A DNA stretch of 64,000 nt from the NCBI RefSeq assembly GCF_000718095.1, contig NZ_JOEI01000009.1:62001-126000 (forward strand), in the 5' to 3' direction. Numbering within the stretch: the stretch's first letter is position 1; every line of letters begins with the position of its first letter. This document shows, piece by piece, positions 1 through 8,264 of this stretch. The notes beneath the pieces are model-generated. The model was given only the letters and a program-made list of their open reading frames with translations. It was not told the DNA's origin and made no database searches. A program made the position numbers and the translations under genes. The stretch is from Streptomyces scopuliridis RB72. Lineage in GTDB: Bacteria > Actinomycetota > Actinomycetes > Streptomycetales > Streptomycetaceae.

Positions 1-248
1 GAGGTGGTGTACGCGCCGATCTTCTCGCCGTCGGTGAGGGACGCGGCGGTGAGCCGGTCCTCAGTGAGCGGGGCGGGCCCGGTGGCGGAGGCGGAGTGCC
101 CGTCGGCCGGCTTCCCGCTCGTCTTCCCGCCCTTGCCGTCGTCGGCGCTCTGCCCGTCACCACCGCACGCGGCGACCCCGACCAGTATGAGCCCGGCGGC
201 CACCGCCCCAAGATCCAGCCGTGCCCGCCGCTTTCCCGCCTCGAACAT
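1..248 (-). CDS. Lipoprotein, N-terminal part (runs off window)
   Basis: The minus strand opens with ATG at 248 and stays open to the window edge, giving 82 residues of a longer protein. The N-terminus has basic residues (KRR), a hydrophobic stretch and a lipobox ending VAAC at about residue 28. It therefore looks like a type II signal peptide for a surface-anchored lipoprotein. A Gly/Ser/Lys-rich linker follows the cysteine. A GGGGGCAAGG stretch just upstream of ATG can serve as ribosome site. The functional domain lies outside the window, so no role can be assigned. Solute-binding protein and secreted enzyme are both possible. Confidence 0.7.
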   Translation of the reverse strand, partial: MFEAGKRRARLDLGAVAAGLILVGVAACGGDGQSADDGKGGKTSGKPADGHSASATGPAPLTEDRLTAASLTDGEKIGAYTT

Positions 249-376
249 CCTTGCCCCCGTTGTCGGTCGTTGGCGCCGAGTTGACGGCGCGACTCCCGAT
301 TGTGGGCCATGGGGGCGTGGGTGGGGCGGGCGAGCCCCGGACCGGGGCTCGGATGCGCGCGCTCGGAAGTGCGCGC

Positions 377-868
377 TCAGAAGTGCGTCGTGATGCCGAA
401 CTTCTCGCGGAGCCTGGCCATGTCGTGGCGGTCCCGGTCGGCCGGTTCGTATCCCTGGTGGAAGAGGACCTGTTGCCCGGCCGAAATACACCGGACCGTC
501 GTATCCCCGATGGTGCCCGTCGTGAAGCACTCCGCCGGGTACGCGTAGGGCCGCTCCGGGTCCAGTGACGACTGGAGCGCCGAGCCGTCCGGGGAGAAGG
601 AGAGGGGGTGGAGATCGATCTCCGCGCCCGTCGGGCGGGCGAGAACGAAACGGACCGGGCGCCAGTCCAGAGTCTCGGCGAAGCCCGCGCCGGACAGCGC
701 CTCGATGACACGGGGCTCCTGGTCGGCGCGGTGCAGGAGGTCCAGATCGCGATGGGGGCGTGTCTGGGCGCCGAGCAGGGCGTCGATGCCCCAGCCCCCG
801 GCGATCCAGACGTCCGCGCCGGCCTTCCGCAGCAGGGTCAGCACGGACAGTACGTCGTCGGCGGTCAT
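377..868 (-). CDS. Nucleotidyltransferase, aminoglycoside/lincosamide adenylyltransferase-like
   Basis: 163 residues from ATG 868. The N-terminal half carries GGWGID at residues 24-29 and DLD at 41-43. This is the GG-W-x-D plus D-x-D pattern of the small ANT(2'')/LinB-type nucleotidyltransferases, in which the acidic residues bind the metal-nucleotide complex. Members transfer AMP to an aminoglycoside or lincosamide hydroxyl, but many chromosomal actinomycete members have no known substrate. The reading frame is open upstream of ATG 868 with no good ribosome site; a GTG lies directly before the ATG. It stands alone, with no resistance or biosynthesis genes beside it. The family is clear, the substrate is not. 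Confidence 0.75.
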   Translation of the reverse strand: MTADDVLSVLTLLRKAGADVWIAGGWGIDALLGAQTRPHRDLDLLHRADQEPRVIEALSGAGFAETLDWRPVRFVLARPTGAEIDLHPLSFSPDGSALQSSLDPERPYAYPAECFTTGTIGDTTVRCISAGQQVLFHQGYEPADRDRHDMARLREKFGITTHF

Positions 869-966
869 CACGCGGCGGCACGATACGGCGTCAACTCCGG
901 TCGCCGCCAGTCGATTTCGCGGCCATGGAGCGCACCGGCCCAGAGGAGCGAGTTGGGCCGGGCGCA

Positions 967-995
967 TTGACACACCTCACCCGCGGCCCGATTCT
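967..995 (+). promoter_or_regulatory. Promoter of the GH64 glucanase gene
   Basis: A perfect TTGACA (967-972) is followed after 17 bases by GATTCT (990-995), a weak but acceptable -10. The start codon of the glucanase is at 1033. The -10 abuts the LacI-type palindrome, so binding there should block the polymerase. Confidence 0.5.
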
Positions 996-1008
996 GAGAG
1001 CGCTCTCA
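995..1008. promoter_or_regulatory. LacI-family operator (14-bp palindrome)
   Basis: TGAGAGCGCTCTCA is a perfect 14-bp palindrome centred on CGCG-flanked GC. It resembles the operators of Streptomyces LacI-type sugar regulators such as the CebR box TGGGAGCGCTCCCA. It overlaps the end of the -10 of the glucanase promoter. This suggests induction by beta-glucan-derived oligosaccharides. No LacI gene is in the window. Confidence 0.6.
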
Positions 1009-1032
1009 ACCCCACACAGCAGGAGGTAGAGC

Positions 1033-2229
1033 GTGCTTGGTACCAGAAAGTTGCTCGCGGCACTGGCCGCCGCGGTGATCTTCGCCACGGGGTTCACGGC
1101 CGCCGGCCCCGCGGCCCCCGCCGAGGCCGCGGTTCCCACGACCATTCCGCTCACCCTCACGAACAGCTCGGGCCGCGCGGACCCGGTCTACATCTACAAT
1201 CTCGGCACCCTGCTCACGACGGGCCAGCAGGGCTGGGCCGACGCGAACGGTACGTTCCACGCCTGGCCCGCCGGCGGCAATCCCCCCACCCCGGCGCCCG
1301 ACGCGTCGATCGCCGGACCCGCCAACGGGCAGTCCGTGACGATCCGGATGCCGAAGTTCTCCGGCAGGGTCTACTTCTCGTACGGCCAGAAGCTCGACTT
1401 CAGGCTGACGACCGGCGGGCTGGTGCAGCCCGCGGTGCAGAACCCGTCCGACCCGAACCGGAACATCCTGTTCAACTGGACCGAATACACACTCAATGAC
1501 GCCGGGCTGTGGATCAACAGCACACAGGTCGATATGTTCTCGGCGCCGTACGCCGTCGGCGTCAAGGCCCCCAATGGCACCACCAAGACCACCGGCCATC
1601 TCAAGGCGGGCGGCTACAACGGTTTCTTCGACTCCCTCAGGAGCCAGCCGGGCGGCTGGGCCAATCTGATCCAGACCCGGTCCGACGGCACGGTCCTGCG
1701 CGCCCTCTCGCCCGGTCATGGCATCGGGGCCGGCGTCCTGCCCGCCTCCGTGATGGACGACTACATCAACCGGGTGTGGAGCAGATACACCACATCCACA
1801 CTGACGGTGACACCGTTCACGGACCAGCCGAACACCAAGTACTTCGGCCGGGTATCGGGCAACACCATGAACTTCACCAACAGCGCGGGGGCGGTCGTCA
1901 CCTCGTTCCAGAAGCCCGACGCCGACTCGATCTTCGGCTGCTACAAGCTGCTGGACGCCCCAAACGACCTCGTACGCGGCCCGATCTCGCGCACGCTCTG
2001 CGCGGGGTTCAACCGCTCCACGCTTCTGGCCAACCCCAACCAGCCGGACACGAGTCCGGCGAGCTTCTACCAGGACGGGGTGACCAACCACTACGCCAAG
2101 AAGATCCACGAGCGGATGGCCGACGGCAAGGCGTACGCCTTCGCCTTCGACGATGTCGGCAACTACGAGTCACTGGTCCACGACGGCGACCCGCAGCAGG
2201 CGTACATCACGCTCGATCCGTTCAACTGA
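1033..2229 (+). CDS. Secreted endo-beta-1,3-glucanase, GH64
   Basis: 398 residues, GTG start behind AGGAGGT. Residues 1-33 form a Sec signal peptide (RK, hydrophobic core, AEAA cleavage region). The rest matches glycoside hydrolase family 64, the laminaripentaose-producing beta-1,3-glucanases of Streptomyces, which cut fungal cell-wall and storage glucan outside the cell. The family's catalytic acid and base, 16 residues apart in S. matensis, fit E151 (in NWTEY) and D167 (in TQVDM). Length is that of a single GH64 domain without an added carbohydrate-binding module. The promoter carries a LacI-type operator, so it is probably induced by substrate. A strong hairpin follows the stop codon. Confidence 0.92.
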   Translation: MLGTRKLLAALAAAVIFATGFTAAGPAAPAEAAVPTTIPLTLTNSSGRADPVYIYNLGTLLTTGQQGWADANGTFHAWPAGGNPPTPAPDASIAGPANGQSVTIRMPKFSGRVYFSYGQKLDFRLTTGGLVQPAVQNPSDPNRNILFNWTEYTLNDAGLWINSTQVDMFSAPYAVGVKAPNGTTKTTGHLKAGGYNGFFDSLRSQPGGWANLIQTRSDGTVLRALSPGHGIGAGVLPASVMDDYINRVWSRYTTSTLTVTPFTDQPNTKYFGRVSGNTMNFTNSAGAVVTSFQKPDADSIFGCYKLLDAPNDLVRGPISRTLCAGFNRSTLLANPNQPDTSPASFYQDGVTNHYAKKIHERMADGKAYAFAFDDVGNYESLVHDGDPQQAYITLDPFN

Positions 2230-2252
2230 CACCGCCGGCCGCGCGCACATGA

Positions 2253-2292
2253 CCGTCCCATGACCGGTCGGTTGAAGCCGGTCATGGGACGG
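2253..2292. terminator. Bidirectional hairpin terminator
   Basis: A perfect 15-bp inverted repeat (CCGTCCCATGACCGG and its complement) with a 10-base loop lies between the convergent glucanase gene and the small membrane protein gene. It has no T-run, as is usual in Streptomyces. Confidence 0.7.
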
Positions 2293-2315
2293 GGCGATGG
2301 GTGGGCCGAACGGCC

Positions 2316-2498
2316 TCACGGGAACAGCAGGATCCCCACCAGGATGAGCACGATGATCGCGATGACGACGGCCATGACCTTCCAGGCCGTGCTGTGGACC
2401 GGGGGCGGCCCCTTCGGCCCGCCTCCGCGCGGCCTGTCTTCCGGGAGCTGTGGGTTCTCCGGCCGGCCATGTGCGTAGAAGTCGGCGTCGCTGGCCAT
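2316..2498 (-). CDS. Small single-pass membrane protein
   Basis: 60 residues from ATG 2498, with GAGGGGG seven bases upstream. A proline/glycine-rich hydrophilic N-terminal 35 residues (PRGGGPKGPPP) precedes one strongly hydrophobic segment of about 20 residues (VMAVVIAIIVLILVGILL) that ends the protein. It should sit in the membrane as a tail-anchored peptide with its N-terminus in the cytoplasm. The layout recalls short actinobacterial proteins of the DUF6480 kind, but the match is only by shape. No function is known. Confidence 0.6.
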   Translation of the reverse strand: MASDADFYAHGRPENPQLPEDRPRGGGPKGPPPVHSTAWKVMAVVIAIIVLILVGILLFP

Positions 2499-2653
2499 GG
2501 CAACCCCCTCACAGAGATCGACAAGCCCCGTCCGGTCGGGCGTGAGCCTCGGTAGGTTCCCTACCATTCATCTACATTTTACCCGCAAATCGGGCAAAAA
2601 CAGAGAAAAGTTTTCGTCGCTGTTCGGCAGGGCACGCGTGGGCCCACACGGAA

Positions 2654-2691
2654 CGGCCGGGTCGCGTCCGTACGCGGACACGACCCGGCCG
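2654..2691 (-). terminator. Hairpin terminator after the acyl-CoA dehydrogenase gene
   Basis: An inverted repeat of about 17 bp with one mismatch (CGGCCGGGTCGCGTCCG against CGGACACGACCCGGCCG) lies just beyond the stop codon at 2712. A further A/T-richer stretch with TTTTCTCTGTTTTTG on the minus strand follows. Confidence 0.65.
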
Positions 2692-2711
2692 GGACCCGTC
2701 ACCTCGGCGGC

Positions 2712-4685
2712 TCAGTGGATCGGGCGGTGCACGTTCTCCCGCTGGGACGGCCCCGGAGTCGCGTCCGCGATCCAGGGGCCCTCGCCGCTCGGGTCGACGA
2801 TGCCGGCCTCCAGCCAGGTGTACGTACCGGCCAGGACGCCGTTCACGACCTTGCGGTCCAGATCGTCCGTGTTGGACCAGAGCCGTGTGAACAGCTCCTC
2901 GACCCTGATTCGGGCCTGCCGGCAGAAGACGTCCGCCAGCTGGTACGCCTCGCGGCCGTGGTCGCCGCTCGCCCGCATCAGCTCGGCCCGTACGCAGGCC
3001 GCGCTCATCGCGAACAGCTCGGCGCCGATGTCCACGATCCGGCCGAGGAAGCCCTGCTTGGTCTCCATCCGGCCCTGCCAGCGCGACATGGCGTAGAAGG
3101 TGGAGCGGGCGAGTTTGCGCGCGCTGCGCTCGACATAGCGCAGATGCGTCGACAGGTCCGGGTGGCCCGCCGGGTGGAACTCCGCGTACGAGCCGGGCAG
3201 CTGGCCCGGTCCCGCGACCAGCTTCGGCAGCCAGCGGGCGTAGAACCGGCCCGCCTGCGCACCGGCCCGCGCCTTGTCCGAGAGCGACTTGTCGGGATCG
3301 ATGATGTCGCCCGCGACCGCCAGATGGGCGTCGACCGCCTCGCGCGCGATCAGCAGATGCATGATCTCCGTGGAGCCCTCGAAGATCCGGTTGATGCGCA
3401 GATCGCGGAGCATCTGCTCGGCCGGTACGGCACGTTCGCCGCGCGCGGCCAGGGAGTCTGCGGTCTCGAAGCCGCGGCCGCCGCGGATCTGGACCAGTTC
3501 GTCGGCCATCAGACAGCTCATCTCGGAGCCGTACAGCTTGGCCAGGGCCGCTTCGATCCTGATGTCGTTGCGGTCCTCGTCCGCCATCTGGGAGGCCAGG
3601 TCCACGACCGCCTCCAGCGCGAACGTGGTGGCGGCGATGAACGAGATCTTCGCGCCCACGGCCTCATGGCGGCCGACCGGCTTGCCCCACTGCTCACGGG
3701 CGGCCGACCATTCGCGCGCGATTTTGAGACACCACTTGCCCGCGCCCACGCACATCGCGGGCAGCGAGAGCCGGCCGGTGTTGAGGGTGGTGAGGGCGAT
3801 CTTCAGACCCGCGCCCTCGGGGCCGATGCGGTTCGCGGCGGGGACCCTGACCTGGTGGAAGCGGGTCACGCCGTTCTCCAGACCGCGCAGGCCCATGAAG
3901 GCGTTGCGGTTCTCGACCGTGATGCCCGGGGAGCCGGCCTCGACGACGAACGCCGTGATGCCGCCCTTCCTGCCCTCCGTCTTCGGTACGCGCGCCATCA
4001 CGACGAGCAGATCGGCGACGACTCCGTTGGTCGTCCACAGCTTCACGCCGTCGAGGACGTACGAGTCGCCGTCGGGCACGGCGGTCGTGGCGAGCCGGGC
4101 GGGGTCGGAGCCCACGTCCGGCTCGGTGAGGAGGAAGGCCGAGATGTCGGTCCGGGCCAGGCGCGGCAGGAAGGTGTCCTTCTGCTCCTGCGTGCCGAAA
4201 ATCTTCAGCGGCTGCGGTACTCCGATCGACTGATGAGCGGAGAGCAGCGCGCCGATCGCCGGACTGGCGGAGCCGACCAGGGCCAGGGCCTTGTTGTAGT
4301 ACATCTGGGTGAGACCGAGCCCGCCGTATTTGGTCTCGATCTTCATGCCGAGCGCGCCCAGCTCCTTGAGGCCGTTGATCACCTCGTCGGGGATCCGGGC
4401 CTCGCGCTCGATCCGCGCGCCGTCGATCCTCGTCTCGCTGAACTCGCGGAGCTTCGTCAGGAACTGCTCGCCGCGCTTGACGTCCTCGGACGCGGGCATC
4501 GGGTGCGGATGGATGAGATCGAGACGGAAGCGGCCGAGGAACATCTCCTTGGCGAAGCTCGGCTTGCGCCAGCCCTGTTCCCGGGCCGCCTCGGCGACCT
4601 GGCGCGCTTCCCGCTCGGAGACCTTGGGTTTGCCCTGGGGTTCCTGCGGTGCGGATGCTGCTGAGGGTGCGGATGGGGCGGACAT
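2712..4685 (-). CDS. Acyl-CoA dehydrogenase, VLCAD/ACAD9-like (fadE type)
   Basis: 657 residues, long compared with the 380-400 of simple acyl-CoA dehydrogenases, and so like the two-part very-long-chain type. After a Ser/Ala/Pro-rich leader come the helical N-domain, the FAD/substrate signature FLLTEPDVGSDPA (about residues 184-196) and the second signature ending in RIFEGSTEIM with the likely catalytic base E436. An extra C-terminal domain of about 200 residues follows. It should perform the first, FAD-linked step of fatty acid beta-oxidation, passing electrons to ETF. The gene is monocistronic with a strong terminator. Chain-length preference cannot be read from sequence. Confidence 0.92.
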   Translation of the reverse strand: MSAPSAPSAASAPQEPQGKPKVSEREARQVAEAAREQGWRKPSFAKEMFLGRFRLDLIHPHPMPASEDVKRGEQFLTKLREFSETRIDGARIEREARIPDEVINGLKELGALGMKIETKYGGLGLTQMYYNKALALVGSASPAIGALLSAHQSIGVPQPLKIFGTQEQKDTFLPRLARTDISAFLLTEPDVGSDPARLATTAVPDGDSYVLDGVKLWTTNGVVADLLVVMARVPKTEGRKGGITAFVVEAGSPGITVENRNAFMGLRGLENGVTRFHQVRVPAANRIGPEGAGLKIALTTLNTGRLSLPAMCVGAGKWCLKIAREWSAAREQWGKPVGRHEAVGAKISFIAATTFALEAVVDLASQMADEDRNDIRIEAALAKLYGSEMSCLMADELVQIRGGRGFETADSLAARGERAVPAEQMLRDLRINRIFEGSTEIMHLLIAREAVDAHLAVAGDIIDPDKSLSDKARAGAQAGRFYARWLPKLVAGPGQLPGSYAEFHPAGHPDLSTHLRYVERSARKLARSTFYAMSRWQGRMETKQGFLGRIVDIGAELFAMSAACVRAELMRASGDHGREAYQLADVFCRQARIRVEELFTRLWSNTDDLDRKVVNGVLAGTYTWLEAGIVDPSGEGPWIADATPGPSQRENVHRPIH

Positions 4686-4830
4686 GAGGAACTCACCTCG
4701 CCGCGGAGTCGGGTCCAGTGACGGATCAACCGGCCTGGTACTACTCGTCCGTATCTACCCGATTCCCGCGGCCCGCACCAGTCGTGGCGCGGGCCGCGGG
4801 TGCCTCCTCCGCGCTATGTGTCGGACAGCC

Positions 4831-6276
4831 CTAGAGGGCGAGGCCCGTGAGCACCATGACGCGCTCGTAGGTGTAGTCGTCCATCGCGAACCGCACGCCC
4901 TCGCGGCCGACGCCGGACTGCTTGGCACCGCCGTACGGCATCTGGTCGGCGCGGTACGAGGGGACGTCGCCGATGATCACGCCACCGACCTCCAGGCCGC
5001 GGTGGGCGCGGAAGGCGGCCTGCAGGTCATGGGTGAACACCCCTGCCTGGAGACCGTACTTCGAGTCGTTGACCTTCTCGAACGCCTCGGTCTCGCTCTC
5101 GACCCGGCGCAGGGTGAGGACGGGCCCGAAGACCTCCTCGCAGGAGATCGTGACGTCCGCGGGGACCTCGGAGAGGACGGTCGGCGCGTACGCCGCTCCG
5201 TCCCGCTTGCCGCCCGTGAGCAGCTGGGCGCCGGCCCGTACCGCCTCGTCGACCCACGACTCGACGCGCTTGGCCGCGTCCTCGCTGACGAGCGGTCCCA
5301 CATCGGTGGCGTCGTCGCCGGGGTCGCCGGTGACCTGGGCCTCGACCGCGGCGATGACCTTGGGCACGAGCCGTTCGTACACCGAGGCGTCCGCGATCAC
5401 GCGCTGGACGGAGATACAGGACTGGCCGCCCTGGTAGTTCGAGAAGGTGGCGATCCGGGTCGCCGCCCAGTCCAGGTCCTGCTCGCTCGCGTAGTCGGCG
5501 AGGACGACGGCCGCGCCGTTGCCGCCGAGTTCGAGCGTGCAGTGCTTGCGCGGGACGGAGTCCATGATCGCGAAGCCGACCTTGTCCGAGCCGGTGAAGG
5601 AGATCACCGGCAGCCGCTCGTCCTGGACGAGGGCGGGCATCCGGTCGTTCGGCACGGGCAGGACGGACCAGGCGCCGGCCGGCAGGTCGGTCTCGGCCAG
5701 CAGCTCGCCGAGGAGGAGACCGGAGAGCGGGGTCGCCGGGGCGGGCTTGAGGATGATCGGGGCGCCGACCGCGATGGCCGGGGCGATCTTGTGGGCGCAG
5801 AGGTTGAGCGGGAAGTTGAACGGCGCGATACCGAGGACGACGCCACGGGGGAAGCGGCGGGTCAGGGCGAGGCGGCCGGCGCCGCCCGCGTCGGTGTCGA
5901 GACGCTGGGCGTCCCCGCCGTTGAAGCGGCGGGCCTCTTCGGCGGCGAAGCGGAAGACGGAGACGGCGCGGCCGACTTCGCCGCGGGCCCACTTGAGGGG
6001 CTTGCCGTTCTCGGCGGAGATCAGCCGGGCGATCTCCTCGGTGCGCTCGACGAGCCTGCGGGAGACATGGTCGAGGGCGGCGGCCCGTACGTGCGCGGGC
6101 GTCGCGGCGAACTCGTCCAGGACCGCGTGCGCGGCGGCCACGGCCTCCTCGACCTGGTCCTCGGTCGGCACGGCCACGGTGCCGACGAGCCGGCCGTCCC
6201 AGGGGGAGGTGACGTCGAAGGTGTCCTCGCCGGTGGCCTGGCGGCCGGCGAGCCAGAAAGCGTGGGTGGAAGTCAT
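4831..6276 (-). CDS. NAD(P)-dependent aldehyde dehydrogenase
   Basis: 481 residues from ATG 6276. The ALDH superfamily marks are in order: the PFNFPLN cofactor loop, FTGSDKVG, the general-base glutamate in LELGGN, and the catalytic cysteine in GGQSCISVQR. It oxidises an aldehyde to the acid in the cytosol. It is followed upstream, in the same orientation, by a PucR-type regulator (163-base gap). That layout often joins a regulator to an aldehyde, purine or amine catabolic enzyme. The cysteine context GQSC rather than GQDC sets it apart from the two aminobutyraldehyde-type enzymes elsewhere in the window. Substrate unknown. Confidence 0.88.
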   Translation of the reverse strand: MTSTHAFWLAGRQATGEDTFDVTSPWDGRLVGTVAVPTEDQVEEAVAAAHAVLDEFAATPAHVRAAALDHVSRRLVERTEEIARLISAENGKPLKWARGEVGRAVSVFRFAAEEARRFNGGDAQRLDTDAGGAGRLALTRRFPRGVVLGIAPFNFPLNLCAHKIAPAIAVGAPIILKPAPATPLSGLLLGELLAETDLPAGAWSVLPVPNDRMPALVQDERLPVISFTGSDKVGFAIMDSVPRKHCTLELGGNGAAVVLADYASEQDLDWAATRIATFSNYQGGQSCISVQRVIADASVYERLVPKVIAAVEAQVTGDPGDDATDVGPLVSEDAAKRVESWVDEAVRAGAQLLTGGKRDGAAYAPTVLSEVPADVTISCEEVFGPVLTLRRVESETEAFEKVNDSKYGLQAGVFTHDLQAAFRAHRGLEVGGVIIGDVPSYRADQMPYGGAKQSGVGREGVRFAMDDYTYERVMVLTGLAL

Positions 6277-6439
6277 TGCGAGTCCGGGCCCTTCCGAAGA
6301 GATGGGGGTGTCTGGTTCCACGGTAGGGGTGCGGGCGATGGTGGTCGTTTGTCCGGGGTGGAGTGATGCGGTGAGAGGAGTGCTACGCATTGTCGTAAGA
6401 CATCGGCGTAAGCGGTGGCGCTGCGGTGGGAATGGTCCG

Positions 6440-8068
6440 CTACTCCGTCGAGGGCACGGGCGACGCCGTCGTCTTCAGGGCCAGCCACAGCTCCATCCGT
6501 ACGTCCGGGTCGTCCAGCGAGCGGCCGAGGATCTCCTCCACCCGGCGCATGCGGTAGCGCAGCGTATGGCGGTGGACCCCGAGGTCGGCCGCCGCCGCGT
6601 CCCACTGGCCGTGGCGGGAGAGCCAGGCCCGCAGCGAGGCCACCAGATCCCCGCGGCCCTTCGCGTCGTGCTCGTACAGGGCGCGCAGCATGCCGTCCGC
6701 GAAGGCGCGTACCGCGTCGTCCGCGAGCAGCGGGAGGATCGAACCCGCCGCCAGCTCCTCGTGCTCGACCAGCGCGCGGCCGCGCCGGCGCGCCACCGAG
6801 AGGGCCTGTTCGGCCTGTTTGTACGCGCCCGCCGCCGCGATCGGGCCCGTCGGCGCGGAGAGCCCGATGACGACCCCGGCCTCTTCGGCCTCGCGTCGCG
6901 CGTATCCCTCGCAGGCCGTGACCACCGCCCCGCCGTCCACCGCGAGCACCATGAGCCGTTCCTCGCCGTCCGGGACGGCGAGCACCGCCTCGCCCGCCCG
7001 TGCCGCCGCGGCCTCCAGCGCCTCCGCGAGCAGCTGCAGCGGAAGGGCGGTCTCCGGGTCCGGTACGGGCTTGGCCGGCTTCGTGGGCTTCACCGATTCG
7101 GCCGATTCCGCGACCAGCAGCCGGAACGGGGCATCGAGCAGGCCCCCGTACAGATCACCGGCCACGGCCCGCGCGTGGTCGGGCTGGCCGGAGAGCAGCA
7201 TCCGCAGTACGGCCGAGCCGAGCCGCTGCTCGGCGGCCTGAAGGGCGCGCGACCGTTCCGTCGTCAGTGTCAGCAGGGCGATCGCCGAGTGGACCGCGTA
7301 CCGCTCCGCGGTGCCGAGCGCGGCTCCCGTGCCGACGGCGAGCGCGCCGCGCACCCGTCGGCCCGTGCCGAGGGACTGGAGCTCGACCCGGTCCTCGGCG
7401 CAGCCGGACGCCTCGTCCAGCGCGTCGCCCGAGGCCCCGACCACGGCGCTCGCGGGCGCGGGCCGCTCCCGCAGCCGTTCCACCTCGGCGGTCAGCCGGG
7501 CGGCCCGGCGCGCGGCCCACTCGGGCGCCGCGGCGACCACGGCGCCCGACGCGTCGTACAGCGCCGCCCAGCCGTCCACATGCGCGGCGAGCCGGGCCAG
7601 CAGCGCCGCGGGCCCCTCGGCGAGGGCGGCGCGGGTCAGCTCGCGTTGCGCCTCGAACCCGGCGGTGACCGCGCGGTACTGATCGGCCGCGAGCGCAGCC
7701 GACACTGCCTTGCTGATGGCGAGGAAGGGCGTACGCCGGGGGACGGCCAGGAGCGGCAGCCCCGCCTCCCGCGCGGCGTCGACGAGCGCCTCCGGGACGT
7801 CCTCGTAGTTCACGCCGACGGCGAAGCCGAGCCCGACGACCCCGGCGCCGACCAGCCTGCGTACATAGCGCCGCATGGCTTCCGGGTCGTCGGCGTCCAG
7901 CGTCGTCGCCGTGATGAGGAGCAGTTCACCGCCCTCCATGTACGGCACGGGGTCGGCCAGCTCGCTCGCGTGGACCCAGCGCACGGGCGTCTGGAGCCGG
8001 TCCTCCCCCGCACGCACGGTGAGGTTGAGCGCCGAGTGCTGGACGAGCGAGGCGAGGGTGGGCGGCAT
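6440..8068 (-). CDS. PucR-family transcriptional regulator
   Basis: 542 residues from ATG 8068. The N-terminal 120 residues match the PucR ligand domain (VRWVHASELADPVPYMEGGELLL region). A GGDEF-like middle part follows. The C-terminus has the PucR helix-turn-helix (DLGVHRHTLRYRMRRVEEI), which is typical of activators of purine, GABA and proline catabolism. GabR of gamma-proteobacteria is a different family, but PucR proteins do control gabT-type genes in some bacteria. Here candidate targets are the adjacent aldehyde dehydrogenase and, 2.8 kb away, gabT. No ribosome site is obvious before ATG. Confidence 0.9.
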   Translation of the reverse strand: MPPTLASLVQHSALNLTVRAGEDRLQTPVRWVHASELADPVPYMEGGELLLITATTLDADDPEAMRRYVRRLVGAGVVGLGFAVGVNYEDVPEALVDAAREAGLPLLAVPRRTPFLAISKAVSAALAADQYRAVTAGFEAQRELTRAALAEGPAALLARLAAHVDGWAALYDASGAVVAAAPEWAARRAARLTAEVERLRERPAPASAVVGASGDALDEASGCAEDRVELQSLGTGRRVRGALAVGTGAALGTAERYAVHSAIALLTLTTERSRALQAAEQRLGSAVLRMLLSGQPDHARAVAGDLYGGLLDAPFRLLVAESAESVKPTKPAKPVPDPETALPLQLLAEALEAAAARAGEAVLAVPDGEERLMVLAVDGGAVVTACEGYARREAEEAGVVIGLSAPTGPIAAAGAYKQAEQALSVARRRGRALVEHEELAAGSILPLLADDAVRAFADGMLRALYEHDAKGRGDLVASLRAWLSRHGQWDAAAADLGVHRHTLRYRMRRVEEILGRSLDDPDVRMELWLALKTTASPVPSTE

Positions 8069-8264
8069 GGTGGAACCGTAGGGCTTTCGGCGGTGGAGGG
8101 GCAGGGCGGCGGCCGGATGACGCCACCTCGGACGATTACGCCGTCCCGTATGAACGGCGCCCCTCAATTCTGCCAGCTTGTACGAGCCGAGGGCCGGGGT
8201 GGCGTGGCCGGGCCGACGGTCGCCGGGGCCGGGTGATGCCGACGCCGCGGTCGGCTCCGCGGGA

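Noticed and set aside
4309..6366. Long plus-strand open frames antisense to the acyl-CoA dehydrogenase and aldehyde dehydrogenase genes
   Set aside because: High GC makes antisense frames open by chance. They are rich in Arg/Gly/Ala, match no family and lie over genes with clear catalytic motifs.
8233..8264. Possible promoter between the PucR gene and the ATPase gene
   Set aside because: No convincing -35/-10 pair is visible; the 196-base gap shows nothing I can support.
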